From: Branchiostoma lanceolatum
Lineage: Eukaryota > Chordata > Leptocardii > Amphioxiformes > Branchiostomatidae
DNA: 64,000 nucleotides
Direction: 5' to 3'
Assembly: GCF_035083965.1 (NCBI RefSeq)
Contig: NC_089722.1
Span: 32,969,958-33,033,957, forward strand
A program made the translations under genes and the position numbers. Shown here in pieces: positions 35,830-47,007 of this stretch. Below the pieces are notes generated by a model. That model did not search any database, was not told the origin of the DNA, and was given only the letters and a program-made list of their open reading frames with translations. Position 1 is the stretch's first letter; the number at the start of each line of letters is the position of its first letter.

Positions 35830-36560
35830 ACATCATCTGTTGCGGTAGGTGCCGCAAGTGTCCAGAATGCCCTAGAAGCAAAAATAAAGAGGGATCGGGA
35901 GGAATCCTTAAGGCGCAAATCCATTAACAACTTGGGCTGTCATACATTTGTGAATGACACCCTTACAACAACATCCAGTCCCATTCCACAAGATGCCCAA
36001 GCACTGCTGCAAGACACCCCACCAACACCACCGAACAGAAGAAAAACCTGTGCAAGTAGGTTAAAGCCCGCCCATCGTCGTCAGTCAGAAGACCAAAAGC
36101 TTGAAGAGCACTTCAGATCCTTTATAGAACAGGGAGACTGGGTTCAACTTGTTGAACTCGAACAGTCTGACACAAAATGGAGAAGGTCTCTGTGCAACAA
36201 CGTAACCCTCTAGCCTTTTCGACTTAAAAAGATTACAAAACACTTATCAAACAGTGTAAACGAAAATATTGTCCAAATTAGAGCATACGAATAAAAAAAA
36301 CGAATTTTGGTCCTCATTAGATTCTGTAGAAAATGAAATTAACGGGAGATCACACAAAAATACTACAGACCCCACTATATCACAACCACGAATGGACAGA
36401 AAGCTCCAAAGGATTGAATAATCCTATAAAACACAAAACTTTTACACAGATTTCGAAAACACGATTACTGGACGGTTAAATTAGATAAATATTCTCATAA
36501 TTTGCTAGATTTTTCTTTTTCTGCAAAATAGGTTTTAGACGGTATAAAACAATTCAATCT
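35830..36560 (+). mobile_element. LINE relic (endonuclease-RT linker region)
   Basis: About 130 codons are open to a TAG at 36211-36213 (NALEAKIKRDREESLRRK and an S/T/P-rich stretch). Beyond it, in shifting frames, come KDYKTLIKQCKRKY, EFWSSLDSVENEI and a SFSAK..VLDGIKQF segment, the order expected between endonuclease and reverse transcriptase domains of non-LTR elements. Several stops and frame changes show it is dead. The palindrome at 36648 interrupts the region just downstream. The link of the first ORF to the LINE is inference. Confidence 0.5.
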
Positions 36561-36647
36561 GGTTTGGGGTTCTCGCGCGAGATTAAGTCAACAAAACAAG
36601 AACACGTACAGATTGTAGATTCTGCTGGAATTTTGAGTTTTTTTTGT

Positions 36648-36854
36648 GTGCGACATCCACTGCACGAAATGGCCTCGTATCCCGGCGTATACGTACAGGG
36701 ATTCCTCCGGAAATATTCCATATACCGATGCGGATTTAGCGTATCCGATATAATTAACGGATACGCTAAATCCGCACCGGGATATGGAATATTTCCGGAG
36801 GAATCCCTGTACGTATACGCCGGGATACGAGGCCATTTCGTGCAGTGATCGCAC
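36648..36854. mobile_element. Near-perfect palindrome, 100-bp arms, 10-bp loop
   Basis: Left arm 36648-36747 and right arm 36758-36854 are reverse complements except for a 3-base length difference near the outer ends and two bases near ATACCGATGCGG. The spacer is ATATAATTAA. Such high arm identity points to a young foldback element or MITE. Open frames on both strands here are mirror images and not genes. Target duplications were not clear. Confidence 0.85.
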
Positions 36855-38269
36855 GAGTAACAAGTGCATCAGGAGAAGCGAAAACGATAAGGAAGGTTAC
36901 TAATAGCCACGACCATGTCATTGTGGTAAATTGCAACAACTTCACTTCATCACGTACCGTCCTACCCTGTCTGTTCCGTTTGTAGGCTTTGCTATATACA
37001 CTGGAATTAAAGATTTTGAATTTGATATATGTGCTGGATTGAAAGCTTTTCAAGACGATCACGCGTTACGACACCTCTGTTCTAAGGAAATGCGCATTGC
37101 TTCTGTTCTTACGATCCTAGGCTTTCCTGTGCTTATAAGATTAGTGAAATTGCGCGATTGGTCTTTGTTGATATGAATGTCCTACTTGCTTGACCTAATT
37201 ATCTTCGCCCTTCTAAGGTTAAAGCAAAGGCGTTCCGGAGCATATATGAGCTAACACTTGGAGTACAGGGTGAAAATGGACATAAGCCGGCCATACGTAT
37301 TTCAATACGTCTTCAATTTGCAGAGAACTTAAGATTAGATGTATATCGTTTTTTCAAAGTAACCTTTTAATTGTAAAATATGTAACAACTATTTGTTTAC
37401 TTTATCAAAACTAATGATACAATTTTTTAAGGTAAAAAAATAGTGTAAGGACAATCCCAAGAGTTTCAAAACTCGTAGTTTGTTTTTGTGTACAGCTGCT
37501 AACGTTACCTGTGAACAGAAACTAGTTACTTAACTTCTATGTCACGTTTCCGATCGCCTCACAAATTAGACGGATGTCTACAAACCTTAACGACCTCCCT
37601 CATTGGCTCTCATATTTACTCCTTACTTGTTCCTTATTCCCTGCCTCATTCGTCACTGCTATATCGTATGGTGGGTGACGTACGCACGACTACCCAATAC
37701 CGTCTCTATCTTGTTTGTGAATAGACAGAAAACTTAAGTTCTCTTCGGAGTTTACTTCACTACTTCTTAAAAAAATCGTAATTCATCCATATCATTGATT
37801 ATTCATTATAGGGCATTTCTTTAATGATCGGTTTATATCAAACATTTAAAGTCATTTTGCTAGACTTTCGTAAGTCTTTGGAATAGAAGAAGACATGGCC
37901 GATTATTCAATGTTACCCTTCTTTTGTACTGAAGATTTTATCAACAGGGGCACATCTATCACGCTTTATTAGCCCTTATTGTATTGCATTATTAATTAGG
38001 ATGTTAACTTTTATTCTATACTTGGATTATGTTAAACAATTCTTGTCATACGTTGTACCACGTACAATCATCGTGCAATGAAGTTCTTCTTATCAAAGGC
38101 ATACATGATATAATTATGTTTTTACAAGCCTTGGACTGATGTTCCAAAGGTGATGAAGTGTGTGATACGGACAAGAATACGAGAACTTCAAAGCCACAGA
38201 CATCATTGATTTTGTATACATTTATTACAATTACAAGCAAATATACAACTATCAGTTGATGCAACGCTG
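36855..38269. other. No gene recognised
   Basis: AT-rich. Short open frames on both strands show no domain. No array or hairpin seen. Confidence 0.3.
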
Positions 38270-39165
38270 GTAACTCATTACAACATCAATATCAACTATG
38301 TAACACTTGTCACTGATCACAGCATCAATATCATTTATGTAATTCTTGTCACTGATTACAATTTCACTTGTCACTGATAACAATATCAATGCTATTTATC
38401 TAACACTTGTCACTGATTACAATATCAATATTATCTATGTGATTCTTGTCGCTGATTACAACATCAATATCATTTATGTAACACTTGTTACTGATTACAA
38501 TATCACTTCTCACTGATAACAATATCAGTAGCATATATGTGAAACTGGTCACTGATTACACCATCAATATCATTTATTTAACACTTATCACTGATTACAA
38601 CATCACTTGTCATTGATTACCATATCAATTATGTGATACTTGTCACTGATTACAACATCAAGATCATTTATGTAACACTTCTCATTGATTACAACATCAA
38701 CATAGACCATGTATCACTTTTTACTAATAACATCAATATCATTTATGTAACACTTGTCACTAATTATGATAGCAATATCATTTATGTAACACTTGTCACT
38801 GATTACAACATCAATATCATTCATTTAACACTTGTCACTGATTACAATATCACTTGTCACTGATTACAATATCACTTGTCACTGATTACAACATCACTTG
38901 TCACTGAATACAATATCAATACCATCTATGTGATACTTGTCACTGATGACCATATCAATATCATTTACGTGATACTTGTCACTGATTACAACATCAAGAT
39001 CATATATGTAACAGTTTTACTGATTACAACATCAATATCGTCCATGTAACACTTTTCACTGATTAGAACATCAAGATCATTTTTTAACAATTGTCACCGA
39101 TAACAACATCAATATTATTCATGTAACACTCGTCACTGATTACAACATTAATATCAGTTGAGTAT
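38270..39165 (+). repeat. Minisatellite, CACTTGTCACTGATTACAAC unit
   Basis: About 20 irregular copies of a roughly 39-45 bp unit: ACTTGTCACTGATTACAACA, then TCAATATCATTTATGTAAC, with shorter derivatives that skip the second half. A 76-residue frame through it (NIIYVTLVTDYN repeats) is only the translated satellite. Confidence 0.85.
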
Positions 39166-40055
39166 CCTAAACAATAACCAAAAGTAAGTAAAGGAAAACT
39201 TTTCCATTCTCTTGGTTCCATCTCAGTATATCTGCCCTCTGGTTGAAAATGGGTTAGAACCTAGACTGGTACAGCTTAGATACAAATAAAGATCCATTTG
39301 AAATCCTAGGCCTTGCTTATTTGATTATATGGCATATAGATCGCACTCCTCTAAGAACAAAAAAAAAAAAACTTATTCGAGCGTGTGGCTATTTTTCTCT
39401 CTCTCAACATTTTATCAGGTGTGGATTTTAGTGTTTGCATGACATTCTTTACACTTGTCCCCTTATTTGGACTTTTGTGCTTGTTAAGTACCAAAGTAAA
39501 ATGTTTTTCTGACTCGATCTCTTTTCAGATTCGGACCTTATCGTTGTCTATTAAATGACTGGTTCTGAAATATGGATTCCTGTCAATGGAATAAACACAT
39601 CGAATTTGAAACTTAGCCCTCTCAGAAACTAGGTCATGATGTGCACCATGTGTTTTTGATCATGTCCTTTAAAAGAGGTCTCTTTACATTTTGACCACTG
39701 GACATCATTATGATAATTAGCATGAATGATGAATCAGACTCATAATTGGTTAATTATATTTTTTACTTCCCTGATATTTATTTCTAAAATGCAACCTATA
39801 TCATGACTTCCAGAATATCATGTTGACTGTATAGTATAGATAGTAATTGGTTATAATCAATGGATTTAATGTTGTACATGTGTGTATTGGCTTTTAGATG
39901 TAACAGTATTTTAAAACGACAATGTTGAATAGATGGTTTTGTGACAATAAGTGCAATTTTTTTGTGAATAAATACGATTCGTACGATGTATGTCACAATA
40001 GACGCAATTCAGTCTGCTAATGTAGTACTCCAAGTTCTGTTGATTAATAAAACCA

Positions 40056-40096
<41 letters not shown>

Positions 40097-40367
40097 CAGA
40101 TTTGTTTGGTATGGGCATATGTTGTTAAAGTAAAGCCTTCCGTCCACTCTCTGCCATGACGGGTCCTTGTGAAATTATTTTACCGGGTTGCGGAGCTCAA
40201 ATCCCAGGTTCATCTTATGATTATAGTATTATTATGATTATAGTACTTCATTAAAGATAGAACTGCTGTATGCTTTGAAAGTTGCATTTTCTATGCTCAT
40301 CTGCTTACGATTAATAAGAAGCCCGCCTTTAGAACAATTCAAGATTTTCAACGTATGACCTACTTAA
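39166..40367. other. No gene; (ATTG)n microsatellite
   Basis: AT-rich flank. Bases 40056-40096 are a clean (GATT)n run of about ten units. A poly-A run lies near 39360. Confidence 0.5.
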
Positions 40368-43342
40368 GAGTCATTGCATGAGAAAACCAGGCAGAGGTGG
40401 GAAGATGGGGGTCGGCCAAATCGGCTCCTACTTTGTATGTGTGATAGGTTTGTGGAACTATGAACAGCCATTTAATTAAAACCCTCCAGCTATTTTTCGC
40501 TATGGCGTTCTGGGACCCCCCTCCGAGACCCTCAAAAATCCAACAATTTATGGCTGAAAATTACTGAAATTGCAATGGCTACCCTCACAATTTTGATTAA
40601 GATACGATTATAAATGAAAGCAGAATTTTCATCTCTTTGAATTTTAGTCATCTTTAAGGGGCATTATCTGCCCTGGGCAGTGGCTTTGGAGAATGGTTTT
40701 ACTGTTGCTGGAGAGGGGAACATCTACTGATTCAAAAACAATCGTCGTTTAATTGGGATACTCATAACGCGAGCCGTGAATGGGGGCTGTTTATGGGGAT
40801 TTTTCGGGTTTGGGGCTATAATAGATCAGGTTGTGACGTCTCACTACGGGGTAGGTTATGGCAATTTTTTCTGCCGCTGGGTGAAAACCATGCATAATTG
40901 TCATAAAATGCTAGCACAAATCAGAAATGTTGGTTTTGGCTCTACATGGGGGATATAGGGATACTTAAAATGTAAATTAAGCTTGTTTTGCACATTTTAC
41001 AGTTGCTTTTTAAGACGTTAATCAGTAAATTACTTACTAAAAAAGGATGTACAATTTTGAAGTGGTCAATAGTGAAAAGGCTATGTATGGGGGTTATCAG
41101 GACCCCACATATGTGATATCACTGGTACACGCAGCTGTATGTAAAATCAAGAAACAAGACAGTCACTATAACAAATGTCAGGGAACAGTTTTAAGCTAAA
41201 TATATATTATACTAGTATACTTATCAATTTGGGTCAGTACATGAATCATAATGAAATCAACAGATTGTACATTGCAGTTGCAATTGTTCCATTTCAAAGA
41301 ACATTCAATATTTGGTATCAAGCATTCTCGAAGAACTCAGCCAATGACTGTAACTACTAATTTCAATCTCTTTTACCCATTTAAAAAATCTAAAATGATA
41401 CAATCCACACAATTCATGCAATACAAGGCACCTGGCTATTGGCTAGCGGGACAGCCAGGTAATTGGGAGCTAAGTGGTTTAAGTACTATGCTACAACTGC
41501 AATAGTTTTGAATATTGTTTAACCAATACAGTATCAAAGCTAACAGCATTTAATTAAAAAAAACACCAAAACATACATTTGCTGTAGGCGGTTAGAGGTT
41601 GTTATAATGTTATGGGAATGTGAAATCTCAAGGTATGAAAAAAGTTAAGGGTGTCACTGAAATTCTTTGTATGTATTATTGCCGTAATACCGATAATAGT
41701 ACATTGCCAAAAGTAAATGCTTCATAACATAGAAAAGTCCATAGAAACAGCCCAACATGTGCAGGTGCGCAGATGTAGGAGGCTTTCCCGTATACTGGTC
41801 GTGTTAATGGCAAGTGGCAAGTATGTGGAAATTGCGATGCGTCACTCCTATCAGCTTCAAGGCATTCGATCAGCCCTTCACATTTGGCGCGTTTGCAGAT
41901 GTTCGTTTCTCACAAATGATAGATGATGGCAATAGTTGTATTTTGTATTATCCCATTCATTTCATCCTCTGTGAGGTGACACAAGTTTCTTTACAAGTCC
42001 CTGTGAAGTATGACAGAATACCAACATCCTCCTTAATCGCCTTCTTGAGAGTCAGACTGAGTGAAGAACAAGTTGATGTGCATGATCTTGGACTTCAGTT
42101 TTTGCATAATGATATTCATCTGTTCAACGCGTATGTCTGTTTCAATGGTCCTATGGCATGATTTTAGGAATTGCATGCATTTTGTAAATACATGTAGCAT
42201 AAAAATTTCAATATGGTATGTGTAACCGTGGGAAAGAAAATTACATTACATGCTACAGTCATGGGCTACGTTTTTGAGAACACTTTGAAAGTTTGATAAT
42301 CTGTAAACTGCAGTTTGTTGAATTCAGTATGATACCTGTACTGATCCCGATTGACCGTCAGAATTAAATATATTTAGCTAAAGTCTAAAATTGTTCTTGA
42401 CATTTGTTATAGTCTAATTTCTTTTGTTGTCCATATAAAGTATATGTAGCTCTGCACCCATGTGCACGGGTGTGTTCCAATGATAATGTGGAGTTCTGAT
42501 AACCCCCATACATAGTCTTTTTTCATTATGTACCATTTAATGAATGAATATGCATATGATTATTTAGTGTGGAAATAACTAATTCTTAGAGAGCAACTGT
42601 AAAATGTGTAAAACAAGCTTAATTTACTTTTTAAGTATCCTTATATCCCCCATGTAGAGCCAAAACCAACATTTCTGATTTGTGCTAGCATTTTATGACA
42701 ATTATGCATGGTTTTCACCCAGCGACAGAAAAAATTGCCATAACTTACCTCGTAGTGAGACGTCACAACCTGATCTATTATAGCCCCAAACCCGAAAAAT
42801 CCCCATAAACAGCCCCCATTCACGGCTCGCGTTATGAGTATCCCAATTAAACGACGATTGTTTTTGAATCAGTAGATGTTCCTCTCTCCAGCAACAGTAA
42901 AACCATTCTCCAAAGCCACTGCCCAGGGCAGATAATGCCCCTTAAAGATGACTAAAATTCAAAGAGATGAAAATTCTGCTTTCATTGGTTTTGGTAACCC
43001 CCTAGTATACCCTCTTAACGTCAATGCTTCACCTTCCACTTTTAGTAGGTAAAACAAGGGAACCCATGCTATATGGAAATATAAAATTTATAATCATATC
43101 TTAATCAGAATTGTCAGGGTAGCCATTGCAATTTCAGTAATTTTCAGCCATAAATTGTTGGACTTTTGAGGGTCTCGGAGGGGGTTCCAGAACGCCATAA
43201 CGAAAAATAGCTGGCGGATTTTAATTATATGGCTGTTCATAGTTCCACATACCTATCACACATACAAAGTATGAGCCAATTTGGCCAACCCCCATCTTCC
43301 CACCTCTGCCTGGTTTTGCCTGGTTTTCTCGTGCAATGACTC
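40368..43342. mobile_element. 2975-bp DNA transposon with 0.77-0.89-kb inverted ends, TTAA target
   Basis: The arms 40368 to about 41140 and about 42450-43342 are reverse complements. Homology starts exactly at GAGTCATTGCA on the left and ends at TGCAATGACTC on the right, and each end is flanked by TTAA (40364-40367 and 43343-43346). The flanks beyond TTAA differ. This is the mark of a TTAA-specific cut-and-paste element (piggyBac or Kolobok groups; the GAG terminus rather than CCC makes piggyBac less likely). The right arm has an extra segment of about 105 bp near 42987-43090, and a 10-base duplication next to its end. The 1.3-kb centre has an open frame of 115 residues at 41814-42161 without a recognisable transposase motif, so the element looks non-autonomous. 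Confidence 0.85.
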
Positions 43343-43758
43343 TTAATGGAACAGCCACACAGCAATGAAACAAGAAGTCAGGTCCACACCACATGAGGTT
43401 AAAGACTGCCGAATTTGATGATACCAAAATAATGTCAATTTTGAAAAATTAAAAGTAAAAATTAAGAAAAAATATTGATGGAGGTATTGACATCAATTTC
43501 GATAGATACAATGTGCAATGTACACGTATGTTTTTAAAAGTCCACTACTTAAGAGGTTCTGTCTGTAAAAACCAAGCGTAAGGTGGCCAAAGTTTAAAAA
43601 AAATGAATTTTCTTAAATTTTGTGTGGTGGTAGGGCCCAATTGGCTCAATGTCTCATTAAAGAGCGCAAATTTAATGATTTTTGTCACAGCTCTAGCTGA
43701 TACTATTTTTAAATATAATTCTAAAGAAGAAAGGGTTCTCGATAGGGCGGGCCACAGT

Positions 43759-43908
43759 TAGTCTCCAAGCAGACCTACGGGTTGGCAAAGACCGTATCCA
43801 ACAGGCAGAAGGAGTTTTTATAGCCAACCCAAGTCTCATAGCCAACCCAAGTCTCCTTCTGCCTGTTGGATACGGTCTTTGCCAACCCGTAGGTCTGCTT
43901 GGAGACTA
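43759..43908. mobile_element. 150-bp foldback element with 9-bp target duplication
   Basis: Starts TAGTCTCCAAGCAGACC and ends with its reverse complement. Arms of about 62 bp close over a short spacer of repeated AGCCAACCCAAGTCTC words. GGCCACAGT stands on both sides (43750-43758 and 43909-43917). A 9-bp duplication fits Mutator-like elements better than hAT (8 bp). Confidence 0.88.
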
Positions 43909-44346
43909 GGCCACAGTGACCAAAAGACGTAGCTATTGTTCCCATTGTAGCAGAATTGCAACTACAGAATTGTAGGTGAAATAAACATATGTAACTTGGT
44001 TATTGAGATAAAAACGACTTTTCTATTAACTTTTCTGTTTTACAAGAAATCTGTCCTGCACTTACAAAAGTAGTTTGTAACAGTTGACTACTGGTTGCCA
44101 TGGCAATTGCCATCTTTGTTATTAATGTTGGATCTTTACATTGTTGTAGGAGGAGAACATCCATAGCTTGGCTGTATATGTAAAAAAAAATGATACCTGT
44201 AGTTTTTTTATGTTATTTTTCTGTAAACGAGGCAAAAGCTCGCATGCTTATGATGTATGATCCGCTTATCTTCGTGGAATCGATGACAACACCAGGCTGT
44301 CGAATTGATTTAAAAAAAAAAATGGTGGCGAATCGTAGGGGAACGG

Positions 44347-45169
44347 TAGTCTCCAAGCAGACCTACGGGTTGGCAAAGACCGTATCCAACAGGCAGAAGG
44401 AGTTTTTATAGCCAACCCAAGTCTCATAGCCAACCCAAGGTCTGCCACAACTCAAACAGGGCGGAGCATTTCTATTCAATAAAGGTGTCGCTGCCCCTCC
44501 TCGTTGTAATGCTAACAGCCGTACGAATGTCCGGGGTACTAATCTTTTTATGACCGATTTCTGGGACAAGCGCAGTCACCCGCGCACGTCCCAGTGGGAG
44601 GTTCGCGCCTTGTTAGTCCTCACAATAGTACAGTGTTTCCTTCACCCATGTTACCCATCGGTGATGTTTGAGGCATCATCAGAACCATTCTTACAAAAAC
44701 ACAAAAACATTCGTAGGGAATGTTTACTGTTTCAGGTTCAAGCCAACACTCGGACCGCCCCCCACCCCCTTGCATGTAACGTTAGTTGCAAGCGGCACGT
44801 GCCGTCGGAGTTAAACCTTATAAGCTAAACCTTTCTTTTGCGAAACAAAACACGCCACGAAGTAAATTATACTCTAGATATTGCTATAAAAACTCCTTCT
44901 GCAAGTTGGATACGGTCTTTGCAGCCGTTGGGTCTCAGTTGGAGACTAGACAGGCCGACCTGGCGCGGCCCTGCACGCCCGTGCGGGCGGAGAGTAATCA
45001 ACTCATAAACACAAGCAGTTTGAATAGGTAACAATTAGATGTTAATAGCCTTTGTTCAGACCGACTTGTGGCAGACCTTGGGTTGGCTATGAGACTTGGG
45101 TTGGCTATAAAAACTCATTCTGCCTGTTGGATACGGTCTTTGCCAACCCGTAGGTCTGCTTGGAGACTA
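44347..45169. mobile_element. 823-bp foldback element, same family as 43759-43908
   Basis: Same TAGTCTCCAAGCAGACC ends with inverted arms of about 100 bp, flanked by GGGGAACGG (44338-44346) and GAGGAACGG (45170-45178), matching at 8 of 9 bases. A degenerate extra copy of the arm lies inside at about 44881-44950, next to unrelated GC-rich sequence, as if the centre is a composite or contains captured DNA. Confidence 0.8.
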
Positions 45170-45710
45170 GAGGAACGGGCCAGCTTTGGGACTGTATAAG
45201 CGGGATTACGATGTTTGTTTCGCCCGGGATCAAATTGCGCCTGAATATGGTTACCGCCAACTGTTGTGTGTCGGCTGCAGTATGATGACCTCCGCCGGGG
45301 GTCAAATCAAAATGAACAGGCAAACTTAAGCTCTTTTTCACATATTTTGCATATTGTGTCCTAAAGTCAAACATATTCAATCCTCGTAATTTCCTTGAGC
45401 ACCCTGCTACAAATTTTCAGGTGTTGAACCTGCTCACTTCAAGGTCCTTAACCATTTAAATCCCCATAGGCGAAAAACTGTGTTCTGCTGCCTTAATGAC
45501 GCGATCTTCAATGTTCGGTCCCCATTTGCAAAGATCAAACTTCAGTAGAGTAGTTTTCATGTAGTTCACGGTTCCAGGTTTCTTGTGATGATTTCCGCTT
45601 GTTCATGGCAAACTCTGTATCCGACTGTGAATGTAGAACAGCATGGTGTTAAGATTGAAGAGTTAAAATAAAGATTTTCTCGTGAAGATTTTAAGATATC
45701 CAACATCACT

Positions 45711-45713
45711 CTG

Positions 45714-45763
<50 letters not shown>

Positions 45764-45774
45764 CATATAGAGAG

Positions 45775-45839
<65 letters not shown>

Positions 45840-45905
45840 TAGGTAGAAACATAGAATGAGCGAGGGAGAGAGAGATAGAGAGAGAGACAGAGAGAGAAAG
45901 GGAAA
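45711..45905. repeat. Compound microsatellite (TC)n (TA)n (GATA)n (GA)n
   Basis: TGTC and TC repeats pass into TA repeats, then about 15 copies of GATA, then GA repeats. TC and GA parts mirror each other and could form a hairpin. Confidence 0.95.
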
Positions 45906-47007
45906 GAATATATCAAGTAATCTGACTACAAGCACCGTTTCTACAAACTACAGCAAACCATTGCATCCAGGTCCTTAGGGATATTCTATTCTCCAATATT
46001 CTATATGCTACTCTACTCAGTATTTCAACCACATTCGACTCAGACAAATACTATACTTTGCTATCCTTTGGTTAATTTTGGCGTCTTTTACCTCACAGAA
46101 GCACGACGTAGGCCCACAAACACGCGCCCCCTGCATGCCCACAGAGAACGTGTTGTGGTAATCTGGGAACCCAGGGGCAGAGAACGGATCGAGGTCGCCG
46201 GGGATCCCAGGGGCACTGGACTGGCAGGCATCACCCATCTGGCAAAAAAAAAACATGCAACGTGCTGACAGGCTTGACAGGCATGCTTTATGAATCATTG
46301 ACATTGCAACACAAAGAAACTGGCAGTGATAAGACGCAGCTGCACTACGTTAAATTTAACGCGTGCAGATGCAGAAATCATATAGCATATCACAATTTCG
46401 TTCCTGTGTGCAATGTAGATATCAAACTATATTTTTTTCTTTCTCCCTAATTCTACACAATGCTTGAAAACAACTCATAGTGAAGCGCCTGGCACACATT
46501 CAGGACCATTCCTCGACTTTGCTTCCGACCACTTCCGACCAAACACAAAAACCGGAAGTAGCCTAGAATCTATCTTATTCTAGCCCCAGTTTACTCCTTT
46601 GGTCGCATTCAAACAGAACATGCATGGCTTTCCTGACTTTTCAACAACTATAGCCAGCTAACGCAGAAAAATTTTAAAGGTCACTTGGCTTGCAGGAAAC
46701 CTCGCCCCCAAGGTCCAACCACAGATGACCCTACTCACAACTAACTACCATTCATTGTCTGAAGGAGGTCGGTGGGCATGGTCGGCTATGTGTGTCTGAG
46801 CCTTGATGTTTTAGATACTTGCAGTTAAAGGCATAATAAACTGGTTTAGTATGATATGTCGACTATGGTCAAAATAATCCACAGAGTAAGCAAAAGTGTT
46901 GTTCAATTTATAACCAAAATGAATTGTTTTCTATTAACCTTACGAGAGTTTGCGGTAATGCGTGCGTCATAAGACCAAAACAAACAAAGAAAGTAAAGTT
47001 TTTGTAC
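45906..47007. other. Downstream flank of the glutamate receptor gene
   Basis: Should contain the last exon(s) or 3' untranslated region of the receptor read on the minus strand. The receptor frame could also read through to a stop at 46903. No clear tail exon was identified; a short inverted GGGAACCCAGGGGCAG and GGGATCCCAGGGGCA direct repeat lies near 46165-46215. Confidence 0.35.

Noticed and set aside
36564-36869. Overlapping 93-94 residue frames on both strands
   Set aside because: They are the two sides of one palindrome.
38633-38863. 76-residue repetitive protein
   Set aside because: It is a translated minisatellite and the frame is not kept across the array.
38270-39165. CRISPR-like array
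   Set aside because: There are no constant-length unique spacers, repeats are irregular, and the genome is eukaryotic.
41814-42161. Transposase inside the TTAA element
   Set aside because: The 115-residue frame shows no acidic catalytic triad or DNA-binding motif that I can recognise.
45566-45935. Frames of 90-116 residues around 45.7 kb
   Set aside because: They are translations of the compound microsatellite.
46903-47007. Receptor C-terminal tail read through to the stop at 46903
   Set aside because: The residues after KTQT look like translated intron and a donor-like GTACAA lies at 47007, so the exon was ended there, with low certainty.
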